NCBI GenBank assembly: GCA_028818375.1
Contig: JAPPOB010000002.1
Span: 124,001-188,000, forward strand
Source of the DNA: Anaerolineaceae bacterium
Lineage (GTDB): Bacteria; Chloroflexota; Anaerolineae; Aggregatilineales; Phototrophicaceae
Length of the DNA: 64,000 nt
Reading direction: 5' to 3'
Shown: one piece after another, positions 25,961 through 35,444 of the stretch
Numbering within the stretch: the first letter of the stretch is position 1
Layout: each line of letters starts with the position of its first letter
Notes under the pieces: model-generated
The model's database searches: none
What the model was told of the DNA's origin: nothing
What the model saw: only the letters and a program-made list of their open reading frames with translations
Made by a program: the position numbers and the translations under genes

Positions 25961-26500
25961 TCAAGCTGGAACTGGCCCGTCAGTTGCTTCGCGATAGCGG
26001 CTGCGAAAGGCCGAATCGTTCATGTGCCAAGGCTCACCGGCCGAGCCGATTAATAACCACTGACCTGCCGCCACCTGGACCGGCGCCGCGCTTTCCAGCG
26101 ACTGAATGAGTTGCCGGGTCGCCAGCTTCCGGGCCCAGACGCCGCTGTGCTTGTACCAGGCGGAGTAGCCGGCCTGCAAGAACCGGGGCAGATCTGCCAG
26201 GTCCGGCAACTGCTCGTCCCAGGGACGATAATTCTTCTCGAAGAGGACCCGACGCACGGGCCAGTGTTCGTGTTCTTCCCGGTGAGCGCGGGTTTGTTCG
26301 TCCGGCCGGTAGCACAGCATGTCGCCGGGCCAGGCCTGAAGCGCACCGTCGGCCGTCCTGACCGTTCGCGCGCAGCCCAACTCGCGCGCCATGACCAGAC
26401 GCTTGCGTGGTTGAAAGTGGCGAAAGCCGGCGGCGCACAGGGCATCCACAGTCCAGTCGCGCTGTCTCAGAACCGCATTCGCATCCCTTGCGCTTCCCAT
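25961..26500 (-). CDS. Uncharacterised protein with two similar segments
   Basis: A 179-residue protein I do not recognise. Two segments look related: one with WPGDMLCYRPDE and VRRVLFEKNYRPW, another with AAGQWLLIGSAGEPWHMNDS and FRSRYRE, each pairing a Gly-rich turn with an F-x3-Y-R motif, so an internal duplication of a small beta-rich unit is possible. Start set at ATG 26500; a TATACT -10-like box on the minus strand at 26535-26530 would place transcription just before it. It ends back to back with the PHP gene. Confidence 0.55.
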   Translation of the reverse strand: MGSARDANAVLRQRDWTVDALCAAGFRHFQPRKRLVMARELGCARTVRTADGALQAWPGDMLCYRPDEQTRAHREEHEHWPVRRVLFEKNYRPWDEQLPDLADLPRFLQAGYSAWYKHSGVWARKLATRQLIQSLESAAPVQVAAGQWLLIGSAGEPWHMNDSAFRSRYREATDGPVPA

Positions 26501-26559
26501 GGTGGTCTGGTCCCGCGCTGATTTCGGCAAGTATAGCGCGACGCCGGCAATGGGCGTCC

Positions 26560-27381
26560 CTACCTGTTCCAGCCGCGGGCCGCGCGTATGCGTTCCAGGG
26601 CTTCGCTGAGGGCGAGGAAACGTTCCTCTGCGACGTCCACAGGCAGGGCGCTGACGTCCGGGTGCAAATTGAAAGCCTCACGACGCCAGGCCTCCTGCAC
26701 CTCCTCGCGGGCGGCGTCCGGTTGCAGACCCAGCAGGGCGTAGCTGCGCAGCAGATTGTGATCGCCGGGATCGGACGGGACCCCCGCGAACCCCTGACCT
26801 GTGCCCCCGTCGATGCACCGGGCATTGGCAAAGCGCTCTTGCGCTGCCTGTTGCCAGAATGGCTCGACGCCGAAATGGGCCAGATTCCAAAAGCCCCGTA
26901 CGCTGCGATGCCGGATGCTGACGCGACCCACGTGCAGGCGACGCGGCAGCAGCGACGTCCCGAAGCGCGCCACGTGGCGCAGACCGCCGTTCAACGGCTC
27001 AAGATGGAAGGGCTGAAGTCCGGGAGTCCTGTCTCGAACAAATCCAACGTAGATTTGCTCCTGCCCGAGGCTGTGCAGGGCCAGCATCCAGTCCGGCGGC
27101 GTGAAGGTCTGGCCTGGCTGTGGCGCCAGGGTGACGGCCATGGTAAAGAGCGATGCGCAGCTGGCTTCTTCGTCATCCTGCAAGAGGCGGCGTAACTGGC
27201 GCGCTTTTGGCGCCGCCGTCAGGCTGTGGACATGAACGAAAACGCCAGTCCACAACCCGATCCGCAAGGCCGGGGCGTTGGGCCGGCTGTGACTCAATGC
27301 TGCAGGCGCCGGCACACAGAAACGCACGTCCACCAAAGGGCGCAGTTGTTGGCACAGCCAGTCACGCAGGGTCGGGTTCAC
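26560..27381 (-). CDS. Protein with C-terminal J-domain
   Basis: About 273 residues. The last 65 residues form a J-domain: LLRSYALLGLQPDAAREEVQ, the diagnostic H-P-D in NLHPDVSAL, and FLALSEALERIRAARGW. J-domains stimulate DnaK ATPase, so this protein probably delivers a specific client to DnaK. The N-terminal 200 residues match nothing I know. The start is uncertain: GTG 27381 is used, but GTG 27459 is in frame. It follows a small membrane protein gene in the same direction. Confidence 0.6.
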   Translation of the reverse strand: MNPTLRDWLCQQLRPLVDVRFCVPAPAALSHSRPNAPALRIGLWTGVFVHVHSLTAAPKARQLRRLLQDDEEASCASLFTMAVTLAPQPGQTFTPPDWMLALHSLGQEQIYVGFVRDRTPGLQPFHLEPLNGGLRHVARFGTSLLPRRLHVGRVSIRHRSVRGFWNLAHFGVEPFWQQAAQERFANARCIDGGTGQGFAGVPSDPGDHNLLRSYALLGLQPDAAREEVQEAWRREAFNLHPDVSALPVDVAEERFLALSEALERIRAARGWNR

Positions 27382-27483
27382 GCGCTGGCCCTGTTCGGGT
27401 TCACCACGGGCCCGATCGGCAATCGACTTTCCACACGGACTCTCCTGCAGCGGGCACACTGCCGTACAGTAACACAGCGGGAA

Positions 27484-27939
27484 TCACTTACCTCGCCTGC
27501 CGAAACCATGCGCCGGTTTCCCGTTTTTCTGAAAGCAGAGGCCCGACAGGCCCAGGGCCGTGCCTGCGAGCGCGCCACCCAGGGCCATCTGTGGTGCCAG
27601 TTGCAGGGTGGAAAACAAGACCGCGAAGGGGAAATCCGGGATACTGTGGGCGTGTTGCACGTTTTTTAGCTGCATCAGGCCGACGGCAATTGGCGCGGCG
27701 CCGGCGCCGGCCAGGGTTCCGCCGGCCGCAGTCAGCAGCAGGCGACGACCTGCGCCGATGTCTCGTCTGTACAGGCGGCCAACGAGGACCTGCAGCGTGA
27801 GCATACTCGCGAAAGCTGTGCCCAAACTCAGTGGCGGCCACAGGGACGAGTCTTCAAGCGGGAGCCACACGAGAGCGGCGGCGCCGGTCAGCAAGAGCGC
27901 GAGACGAGGGCCGCTGGGTCGGGCCGGGGAGCGGTTCAT
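27484..27939 (-). CDS. Small integral membrane protein, unknown
   Basis: A 151-residue protein with about four hydrophobic segments (LALLLTGAAALVWLPL; LGTAFASMLTLQVLVG; LLLTAAGGTLAGAGAAPIAV; MALGGALAGTALGLSGLCF). No recognised family. Its ATG overlaps the GH13 gene stop by four bases (ATGA), so it is translated with that gene. Confidence 0.55.
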   Translation of the reverse strand: MNRSPARPSGPRLALLLTGAAALVWLPLEDSSLWPPLSLGTAFASMLTLQVLVGRLYRRDIGAGRRLLLTAAGGTLAGAGAAPIAVGLMQLKNVQHAHSIPDFPFAVLFSTLQLAPQMALGGALAGTALGLSGLCFQKNGKPAHGFGRRGK

Positions 27940-29426
27940 GCAGGTCGGAAACGGAACAAATGCGCGCCCCGGGCCGGCAGCAAAACCTCCAGACCCTCAC
28001 GCGTCATACGGGCGCCATCGCGGTCGTAGCAGGCATCGTCGAGGCAGTCTTCCAGTCTCCAGCTGCCGGTGGCGATCTCCGGCCAGGCCGCAAGCGGCAC
28101 CCGCCCCCAGGCCGGGGATGCGCCCAGGTTGACGATCACCAGGCGCCAGTCGCCAGGGCAGGCCCAGCCATACGCGAAGAGCTGGTCAGGCCGGTCGTGA
28201 CCGTCGAGTGGGGGAAGCACCTCAAACAACTGCCATTGGCCCAGTCGAAATGGCGCCGCGCCCAGTTCCCGCAGCACCCGACGCTGATAGTCCTCGTGGT
28301 CAGGCAGTGACGCTTCCACCGGTCGACGCGCCAGTTGCACTGGTAAGTGGGTGGCACGACCCTCCAGTTGGCCGCCATGCAGCAGAAAGGCTCCGGGCAG
28401 GGTGGCGGCGAGGGTGAAGGCAGCCCGGCTGCGGGCCTCGCCAAAAGCCGTGACGGCGCGACGCTCGTCATGGTTCTCGGTGAAGCGCAGCAAACGGTCC
28501 TGATGCGCGACGAGCGTGGACAGCATCGCCCGCAAACGACCGGCGTCGCAATGGAGCAGGGCATCGTAAAGGGGCTTGTCATAACAGTAATCGAAGCCGA
28601 GCCGAAGCAGTTCCGCTTCCATGTCCCAGTAAACTTCGGCGATTAAGAGGATGTCCGGAAACTGTTCACGCAGGGCAGCAATGAGTTCCTGCCAGATTTC
28701 CTCCGGCGGACTGTCAAAGGGGTCGATGTGGTCGCGCCAGGTGGTTGCGAAGACTTCGTTGCAGAGCAGCATGGCCATGTCGCAACGCAGGCCGTCGCAT
28801 TGCGCCGCAAGGTCGAACAACACTTGCCGGACGGCCTGGCGGTAGTCAGGATTGAAGGCATTGACCTGTGCGGTATCCGTCCAGCCCGGGAACCAGGGGT
28901 CACGGCCATGCGCAAAGATCCGCCGGCCGGCCCGCGTTTGCGACGCAAAAAAGTCACCAGGTCGTTCCTGCAGGTCACGTTCGCTGCCCTGAATGAACCA
29001 GTCCGGCTGACGGTATAGCCAGGGATGGTCCCGCGCGACGTGATTGGACACGTAGTCCAGAATCAACCCGATTCCGCGCTGGCGCAGCCGCCGTCGCAGA
29101 TCGGCAAGGGCTTCCCTGCCGCCCAGTTCCGGCGCCACCTGCCAGTCGAACACCGCATAAGGTGAGGCGATCACGTTGGCTGCCACGATGTCCGGCAGCG
29201 CTCCGCGAAACTTTGGCAGGAGCGCAAGGGCCTGTTCACGGCCCTTCGGGCTGCGGGTCCAGACACCCATCAGCCACAGGAAGTTGGCGCCAACGCCGGC
29301 AATGCGGTCCAGCGCCGCATCCGGCACCTGCGCCAGCGTCAGGGGACTGTGGTCGTCGCGGTTCAGGGACTGCAGCCAGACACGGGTGTTGAGTTCAAGG
29401 ATTACAGGTTTCTGCGTCTGCAACAT
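27936..29426 (-). CDS. GH13-family alpha-glucosidase/amylase-like enzyme
   Basis: A 496-residue glycoside hydrolase of family 13 acting on alpha-glucans or disaccharides. TIM-barrel motifs: LILDYVSNHVARDHPW (region I), DGLRCDMAMLL with the nucleophile Asp (II), LIAEVYW with the acid/base Glu (III), FTENHDERRA with the third Asp (IV). No signal peptide, so it acts in the cytoplasm. ATG 29426 is preceded by AGGA; a longer start is less likely. Exact specificity cannot be assigned. It heads a minus-strand group including the membrane and J-domain proteins. Confidence 0.85.
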   Translation of the reverse strand: MLQTQKPVILELNTRVWLQSLNRDDHSPLTLAQVPDAALDRIAGVGANFLWLMGVWTRSPKGREQALALLPKFRGALPDIVAANVIASPYAVFDWQVAPELGGREALADLRRRLRQRGIGLILDYVSNHVARDHPWLYRQPDWFIQGSERDLQERPGDFFASQTRAGRRIFAHGRDPWFPGWTDTAQVNAFNPDYRQAVRQVLFDLAAQCDGLRCDMAMLLCNEVFATTWRDHIDPFDSPPEEIWQELIAALREQFPDILLIAEVYWDMEAELLRLGFDYCYDKPLYDALLHCDAGRLRAMLSTLVAHQDRLLRFTENHDERRAVTAFGEARSRAAFTLAATLPGAFLLHGGQLEGRATHLPVQLARRPVEASLPDHEDYQRRVLRELGAAPFRLGQWQLFEVLPPLDGHDRPDQLFAYGWACPGDWRLVIVNLGASPAWGRVPLAAWPEIATGSWRLEDCLDDACYDRDGARMTREGLEVLLPARGAHLFRFRPA

Positions 29427-29531
29427 GGTGTATCCTGAAGCGGCGGGCATCCCGCATTTTAGCAGGGACGTGGCCACCGCGATGGCCATGCGGCATAATG
29501 CAGGCGTCAGGCAGAGTCAGGAGCAGACACC

Positions 29532-29870
29532 ATGGGTTACTTTGTGACTCCCGGCGATGTCGGGCAAATTGAAATGGACGGTGGCTTGCGTCGGCGCACG
29601 ATGGCGACGACCGACGAGGCCATGCTTTGTGAGTTTTTGATGGAACGCGGCACGGTGGTCCCGCCCCACAGCCACGGCAACGACCAGGTGGCTTACCTGG
29701 TTTTCGGGCGCCTGGAAGTTACGATTGGAGCCGAGACCCGTGTGGTGCAACCGGGGGAAAGCTACGCGATCCCTGGCGGTGTTGAGCACAGCGCGAAGGC
29801 GCTTGTGGATTCCCTTTCAATCGATGTGTTTTCCCCGCCCCGCAGGGACTATCGCAGCGAAGCCCGCTAA
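29532..29870 (+). CDS. Small cupin-fold protein
   Basis: A 112-residue single-domain cupin with motif 1 VVPPHSHGNDQVAYLVFGRL and motif 2 PGESYAIPGGVEHSAKAL, giving three His and a Glu-like position for a metal. Different in sequence from the cupin at 9862. Divergent from the GH13 gene and probably a separate unit. The ligand is unknown. Confidence 0.8.
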   Translation: MGYFVTPGDVGQIEMDGGLRRRTMATTDEAMLCEFLMERGTVVPPHSHGNDQVAYLVFGRLEVTIGAETRVVQPGESYAIPGGVEHSAKALVDSLSIDVFSPPRRDYRSEAR

Positions 29871-29929
29871 ACTTCATGTATACTTTTTGCATGTTCTGAC
29901 GTCCGGCACACATTTGGGAGGGTGTGTCC

Positions 29930-31651
29930 ATGGACGATACTTGGGTGCCGCGGCGGCAACGCCCGGAAAGTCGGGTTCGTGCCCGGCAACAGCGTCGCCG
30001 TCAGCACCAGATGTTGCGGGCGGAAAACCCCGGTCAGCCGGTCGTTTCACCAGCCCTTCAGATTTTGCAGGAATTGTCCCTGCCCCTGCGCGATGCGTTG
30101 TGGCACCTGCGTCGCACCAACGTGGCGCTGGTGCTCGCGGGTTCGCTGCTTGCGCTTGCCCTGCTGGCCTTCGCCGCTGTGCATGTGGCCCAGGCCCGGG
30201 TTTTCCCGGGAGTGTGGGTCGCCGGCGTTTACGTTGGAAGTATGACGGAAGGGGAGGCGAAAGAAGCCCTGCTACTGGGCTGGGGCCGGGAGGTTGTCCT
30301 GCGCCTGGTGGACCTGGACCGCTACTGGGAGGCAACGCCGGCGGACCTGGGATTAAGTCTCAACAGGGAAGGGGCGGTCGCCGCAGCCCGGGGCGTGGGG
30401 ATGGCGGGAATACCCTTTGGCTGGAACGTCGAGCCGGAAATTGAAACGGATTACATCACCGCCCAAAGTTATCTGCTTGATCTGGTCCCCGAAGTCGAGG
30501 TGCCGCCGGCAAATGCCAGCTTCAATATGGACGAACAGCGCCTGGTCGGAGTGCGCGGACGGGTGGGGAAAATTCTGGAGGTCGGCCAGACGATGGCCAA
30601 TCTGACGAAGAACAGTGGTGCCGTGGTGCAGCGCCGCCAGCTTGACCTCGTGACGCGGCCGCTGGTGCCCGATGTCATTGACCCGACGCCCTACCTGGAG
30701 GGAGTGCGGGAACTCATCCGCAGGCCCTTCCAGATGATTGGCTACGATCCCTACCTGGACGATACGGTCGTGTGGGAAACCAACACCGAGACCTTCGTCT
30801 CCTGGCTGGAGGTTGAGGAATTCGGCCCCACCTTGCGGGAAGAGACCTTCCTGCCCTTCTTTCACGCCCAGAACGCCACGCTCAATCCACCGCGCACGGC
30901 TGATCCTCGCTATCTGGACCAGGTGGACACGCTGGAGAAAATGAGACGCGCGATCGCCAGTCGCAGCCCCAACGTACAGTTGCGCGTCCGTTACCGGCCC
31001 ACCCATTACGTGGTCCAGCGCGGTGACCGCGGCTTTTTCATTTCGCGCAAAACGGGCATCCCCTATTTTCTCATTGAGGAAGTCAACCGCGACTATGACA
31101 TGGACTTTCTGTTTCCCGGCGACGTGCTGAACCTGCCGTCACGCGACGTGGCCGTGCCGCTGGACCCGGTTCGCAACAAGCGCATCATCGTCGACCTGAC
31201 CTACCAGCGTCTGACGGCCTACGAAAACGGCAGGCCGATCTTCAACTGGAACGTTTCCTCGGGCATCCAGGGCAACCCAACCTCCCCTGGCATTTACCAG
31301 ATCCTGACCCACGACGAGATCGCGCATGGCAGCAGTTTTAACCTTTGCGGCAGCCAGGGTTGCGGCCAGTGGAAGATGAACTGGTTCATGGGGGTTTATG
31401 AAGTTCGGCCCGGTCTCATGAACGGCTTTCATGGCGCGGTGGAATTGCCGAACGGCGCCCTGCTCAACAACGGCATCGTGGGCGTGCCGGCCACATTCGG
31501 CTGCATCATGTCCATCGATGACAACGCCCGGTCGCTCTACGACTGGGCCGAGGTGGGCACGCTGGTCGAGATCATTTCCGACGAATACACGCCCAGGAGC
31601 GAAATTGCGCGTCAGGCGCGCGCCGCCACACTGGCGGACATTTTCGCCTGA
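29930..31651 (+). CDS. L,D-transpeptidase (YkuD)-like cell-wall protein
   Basis: A 573-residue membrane-anchored protein. Basic cytoplasmic N-terminus, one transmembrane helix (VALVLAGSLLALALLAFAAV, about residues 64-83), two VanW/PG-binding_4-like repeats, a LysM-like segment (THYVVQRGDRGFFISRKTGI) and a C-terminal YkuD domain. L,D-transpeptidases make 3-3 cross-links using the motif H...S-H-G-C-x-R/N; here the His (GFHGAVELPNG) and Cys are present, but the Cys motif is ATFGCIMS, with Phe for His and Met for Arg/Asn. A GGGAGG site 8 bases before ATG 29930 decides the start. A TATACT box lies at 29879. Confidence 0.82.
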   Translation: MDDTWVPRRQRPESRVRARQQRRRQHQMLRAENPGQPVVSPALQILQELSLPLRDALWHLRRTNVALVLAGSLLALALLAFAAVHVAQARVFPGVWVAGVYVGSMTEGEAKEALLLGWGREVVLRLVDLDRYWEATPADLGLSLNREGAVAAARGVGMAGIPFGWNVEPEIETDYITAQSYLLDLVPEVEVPPANASFNMDEQRLVGVRGRVGKILEVGQTMANLTKNSGAVVQRRQLDLVTRPLVPDVIDPTPYLEGVRELIRRPFQMIGYDPYLDDTVVWETNTETFVSWLEVEEFGPTLREETFLPFFHAQNATLNPPRTADPRYLDQVDTLEKMRRAIASRSPNVQLRVRYRPTHYVVQRGDRGFFISRKTGIPYFLIEEVNRDYDMDFLFPGDVLNLPSRDVAVPLDPVRNKRIIVDLTYQRLTAYENGRPIFNWNVSSGIQGNPTSPGIYQILTHDEIAHGSSFNLCGSQGCGQWKMNWFMGVYEVRPGLMNGFHGAVELPNGALLNNGIVGVPATFGCIMSIDDNARSLYDWAEVGTLVEIISDEYTPRSEIARQARAATLADIFA

Positions 31652-31666
31652 AACAGGGGAACGCAG

Positions 31667-33556
31667 TTGCAAATGCAAAAGGAAGTTCGCGCCTGGGGGA
31701 CCTGGCCCGGCGCTTTAACGCCGCGATCGCTGGCGGCCGGCCTGACCCTGGTGGATGTGCAGTGGGATTCGCACAGTGACACCCTGGTGTGGCTGGAGAA
31801 TCGCGGCGCCCAGGGTGTTCTGGTCGCACAGGGTAGTGAAGAAGCGCCGCGAGACCTGACGTCGGAGTTGTCGGTGCGCGCCATGGTGGGTTATGGCGGC
31901 GGCGACTTCACCGTCGCTGCCGGCCAGGTCTACTTTGCCGGTCCCGGCGGTCGGCTGTATCGACAGGCGCTGGCGAGCGGCGAGGCGCGACCGGTCACAC
32001 CAGGTTTCTGCGCCGTCGCTGCGCCGCGGGTCTCCGGGGACGGGCGCTGGCTGGCCTACGTCTACAGCCATGAAGGTGAAGACGGCCTGGCGCTGGTGGA
32101 CAGCGGGGGCGCGGCATGGCCCGCGAAAGTGTACGCCGACAGCGACTTTGTGATGCAACCGTCCTGGCACCCGGAGGGGACGGCGATCGCCTGCATCACC
32201 TGGGATCAGCCAAACATGCCCTGGGACGGCACCACCCTCCGTCTGCTGTCGCTGGAAGAGGGCGGGGCGACTCTGCCGCAGGTCGTGGACGAGGTCGTAC
32301 TGGCCGGCGATGAAAACACGGCCGTTTTCCAGCCGGAGTTCTCGCCGGACGGGCGCCATCTGGCCTACGTCAGCGACGTCAGCGGCATTGGGCAGCTTTG
32401 GCTGCATGATCTGGAAGACGGGTCGCAGCGTCCGCTTACAAGTGCGGACGCCGAGCACGGCATGCCCGCCTGGGCGCAGGGGATGCGGGCCTTCGCCTGG
32501 TCGGTGGATGACGGCGGGCTTTACTTTCTGCGCAATGAACGGGGCTTTGTCAGCCTGTGGCGCCATGACCTGGCCACGGGCGCCGTGTCGCGTTTCAGGC
32601 AACTGCAGGACTACAGCGGCCTCGGTCAGCCGGCCGTCTCTCCGCTGGGCCAACTGGCGGTACTGGCCAGTTCGGCGCGCATCCCGTCCCGCCTGGTCAC
32701 CCTGGACGCGGAAGGCGCCACCCGCGTACGACGTCGTTCCACGACCGAAAACGCAACCGGCGATCAGCTGGCCGCCGTGGAGGCCCTGACCTGGCAGGGC
32801 GACGACGGCGAAACCGTACACGGCCTGTACTACGCTCCGCATAGCGAGCGTTACAGGGGCGAAGGACCACCGCCGCTGATTGTCATGGTCCACGGCGGGC
32901 CCACGTCCCAGAGCAGGGCCGACTATGACGGTCGCGCCCAGTTCTTCGCCACGCGCGGCTTCGCGGTGCTGGACGTGAACTACCGCGGCAGCACGGGCTA
33001 CGGTCGCGCCTACATGCAGCGGCTCTACGGCAACTGGGGCGTATGCGACGTGGAGGATGCCCTCAGCGGCGCGGAGTACCTGGTCGGGCGCGACCTGGCC
33101 GACCGCGAAAGGCTGGTCATCATGGGGGGCAGCGCCGGCGGCTTCACCGTGTATCAGGCCCTGGTGGATCACCCGGGGTATTTCCATGCGGGCATCTGCC
33201 TTTACGGCGTGGCCAACCAGTTCAGTCTGGCGATGGAGACTCACAAGTTTGAAGCGCGCTATCTGGATATGCTGCTGGGGCCCTTGCCGGTCGCCGCAGA
33301 AATCTATCGCCGGCGATCACCGGAATTTCAGGCGGACAACATCGTCGATCCGATCGCCATTTTTCAGGGCGACGTCGACCAGGTGGTGCCGCGCAACCAG
33401 TCCGATGCCATCGTGGCGTCGCTCAGGGCGCGCGATGTGCCCCACGAATACCACGTGTACGAAGGTGAGGGACATGGCTGGCGCCGCGCGGAGACGATCG
33501 AGGCTTTCTATAACAGCGTCCTGCGTTTCCTGCAGCAGTACGTGATCTTCGCCTGA
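31667..33556 (+). CDS. S9-family serine peptidase (prolyl oligopeptidase type)
   Basis: A 629-residue peptidase: an N-terminal beta-propeller (seven blade-like repeats, e.g. FSPDGRHLAYVSDVSG) and a C-terminal alpha/beta-hydrolase domain with the catalytic triad Ser in GGSAGGF (about residue 488), Asp in FQGDVDQVVP and His in GEGHGW. It cleaves short peptides or acyl-peptides. No signal peptide. I keep TTG 31667, 6 bases after AGGGGA, although ATG 31673 is also possible. Follows the L,D-transpeptidase gene after 15 bases. Confidence 0.92.
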   Translation: MQMQKEVRAWGTWPGALTPRSLAAGLTLVDVQWDSHSDTLVWLENRGAQGVLVAQGSEEAPRDLTSELSVRAMVGYGGGDFTVAAGQVYFAGPGGRLYRQALASGEARPVTPGFCAVAAPRVSGDGRWLAYVYSHEGEDGLALVDSGGAAWPAKVYADSDFVMQPSWHPEGTAIACITWDQPNMPWDGTTLRLLSLEEGGATLPQVVDEVVLAGDENTAVFQPEFSPDGRHLAYVSDVSGIGQLWLHDLEDGSQRPLTSADAEHGMPAWAQGMRAFAWSVDDGGLYFLRNERGFVSLWRHDLATGAVSRFRQLQDYSGLGQPAVSPLGQLAVLASSARIPSRLVTLDAEGATRVRRRSTTENATGDQLAAVEALTWQGDDGETVHGLYYAPHSERYRGEGPPPLIVMVHGGPTSQSRADYDGRAQFFATRGFAVLDVNYRGSTGYGRAYMQRLYGNWGVCDVEDALSGAEYLVGRDLADRERLVIMGGSAGGFTVYQALVDHPGYFHAGICLYGVANQFSLAMETHKFEARYLDMLLGPLPVAAEIYRRRSPEFQADNIVDPIAIFQGDVDQVVPRNQSDAIVASLRARDVPHEYHVYEGEGHGWRRAETIEAFYNSVLRFLQQYVIFA

Positions 33557-33587
33557 ACCGGGGGCCTGCGGGCGGCGGGCGGCCGGG

Positions 33588-34658
33588 TCAGTCCAGCTGG
33601 ACCCAACGACGCTCCTGCGAGGAGCGCCTCAGCGCGTCGAGCGCCAACTGACACTGCAGGCCGTCTTCGAAGGTAGCGCCGGCATGCAGCGGACGCCCCT
33701 CGCGGATGGCGGCGCAAAGTTCCTGCATCAACGCGACGAAAGACACGTTCCAGATTCCGCCATTGACCAGCGGCAATTGCGCGTTGGGGTCTTCCACGCT
33801 GAGGTCCCTGAACTCTTCGCCGGCGCGGGCGACCAGCAGGCGTTCGTCGGCGTCGCCGAGCACAATCGTGCCTTCGCTGCCAAAGATTTGCAGGCTGCTG
33901 CCACCGCTGTGACGCGCGGCGCCGCTCATAAATACCGACACCAGCGCGCCATTTTGCATTTCCAGCAGGACGCTGTACTGGTCGTCCGCCGTCGCCCGCC
34001 AGGGCTCGCCTGTCCTGGCGTCGATGCGATCCGCCACCATGGTGGCGACCTGACCGCTGAGCGCGGCGACGTCACCGAGCCACCAGCGCATGAGGTCGAT
34101 GGCGTGAGAGCCGGCGGCGCCGAGACGGCCACCTCCCATGTCGGCCATGGACCACCAGTCGCCGGCCGGCCGCGAGGCGGGGTCGCCCCAGCCGGCGTTG
34201 ACGCTGGTCATATTGACGTGTCGCACCGCGCCGATTTCACCGGCATCCAGCAGGGACTTGATGCGACGGCGGTTGGGGTTGAAGCGCAATTCGTGGCCGA
34301 TGATATGCAGCACGCCGGCGGATTCGGCGGCATCCAGCATGTCGCGGGCCTCGCCGGCGTTCATGGCCGTCGGCTTTTCGCAGAGGACGTGGGCGCCGGT
34401 CTCCAGCGCGGCCAGGGTCATGGGCGCGTGGTACAGGGGCGGGGTGGCGATGCACACCAGGTCCGCCTTGTGGCGTTCCAGCATGACCTGCCAGTCATCG
34501 TAGGCCTGCGGGATACCAAACTGCTCCGCCGTGGCGTGGGCGCTCTCCAGGCGCGCGCTGGCGATGGCCACCACCTCGGCGTCGTCGATGTTGGCCAGGG
34601 CGGGCAGATAGGCGTCGCGGGCGAAACTGGCGCCAATCACGGCAGTGCGAATGGTCAT
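33588..34658 (-). CDS. Gfo/Idh/MocA-family oxidoreductase
   Basis: A 356-residue NAD(P)-dependent dehydrogenase, usually acting on sugars, inositols or their derivatives. N-terminal Rossmann fold (MTIRTAVIGASFARDAYLPA), the E-K-P motif in HVLCEKPTAMNAGEA (about residue 97), and the C-terminal beta-sheet domain. ATG 34658 has a GGGAGAAG site. It is downstream of the GntR regulator on the same strand and may belong to that regulon. Confidence 0.9.
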   Translation of the reverse strand: MTIRTAVIGASFARDAYLPALANIDDAEVVAIASARLESAHATAEQFGIPQAYDDWQVMLERHKADLVCIATPPLYHAPMTLAALETGAHVLCEKPTAMNAGEARDMLDAAESAGVLHIIGHELRFNPNRRRIKSLLDAGEIGAVRHVNMTSVNAGWGDPASRPAGDWWSMADMGGGRLGAAGSHAIDLMRWWLGDVAALSGQVATMVADRIDARTGEPWRATADDQYSVLLEMQNGALVSVFMSGAARHSGGSSLQIFGSEGTIVLGDADERLLVARAGEEFRDLSVEDPNAQLPLVNGGIWNVSFVALMQELCAAIREGRPLHAGATFEDGLQCQLALDALRRSSQERRWVQLD

Positions 34659-34726
34659 GTCACTTCTCCCGGTAAGTGGTCAGCCGCGGCCCCCGGCCCA
34701 ATGGTTGAAAGGCCACGGGCCTGTCA

Positions 34727-35434
34727 TCAGGATTCCTGTCTCTGCAGTGGCGCGGGCATCGCGCCGACTTCCCAGTCCTCGGCCACCAGGTCGCCGCCTG
34801 TGGCGACGTGCGCCTCTATGGCGCTGGTGGCGCGTTCCCCGTCCCGGTCGCGAATGGCATCAAGGATGGGAAGGTGGCTGTAAGCGACCAGGCGAATGTC
34901 ATCGTTGCGCATGTTGCGCAGGGTCATCACGCGGCGCACGCGCAGGGCAACCAGATTCCAGGTGGTCTGCAGCAGGCTGTGGCCGCTCATGGCGATCAGT
35001 GTGTCGTGAAAGCTGTGGTCGAGTTCGTTGACCTTGCGCAGGTTGCCCTGGTTGGCCGCGCGCAACATCCGCTCGCTGATCGCCTCCAGGCGCCGCAGAT
35101 CGCAGGGATCGCTCTGGTCAATGATGCAGCGAATGGCCAGCGCCTCCAGCACGCCGCGCAGGCTGTAGAGTTCGACGATGTCCTTGCGCTCCAGGGTGGA
35201 GACTCGCGTGCCGCGTCTGGGGATGGTTTCGACCAGGCCCTCACTGTTGAGGATTTGGATGGCTTCCCGCAGCGGCGCGCGGCTCACGCCAAGTTGGGCC
35301 GCCAGGTCCGTCTCGATCAGGGGCTGGCCCGGGCTCAGGTCGCCGCAAAGGATGGCCTCGTGCAGGACGTCCACGATGTGTTCCCGCAGGGACTTGCTCT
35401 GCAAATGGCTGAGAGTAAGCAGGGTGTCAGGCAT
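34727..35434 (-). CDS. GntR/FCD-family transcriptional regulator
   Basis: A 235-residue regulator: N-terminal winged helix (REHIVDVLHEAILCGDLSPG; LIETDLAAQLGVSRAPLREA) and a C-terminal all-helical FCD ligand domain with the metal-site pattern D-x3-H (ELDHSFHDTL), later His residues in AYSHLPIL and AIEAHVA. Such proteins repress genes for uptake and breakdown of an organic acid or sugar acid and respond to it. It sits divergent from the VOC-M20-amidohydrolase genes across a region with two facing promoters and a palindrome. Confidence 0.92.
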   Translation of the reverse strand: MPDTLLTLSHLQSKSLREHIVDVLHEAILCGDLSPGQPLIETDLAAQLGVSRAPLREAIQILNSEGLVETIPRRGTRVSTLERKDIVELYSLRGVLEALAIRCIIDQSDPCDLRRLEAISERMLRAANQGNLRKVNELDHSFHDTLIAMSGHSLLQTTWNLVALRVRRVMTLRNMRNDDIRLVAYSHLPILDAIRDRDGERATSAIEAHVATGGDLVAEDWEVGAMPAPLQRQES

Positions 35435-35444
35435 GGGCGATGTT

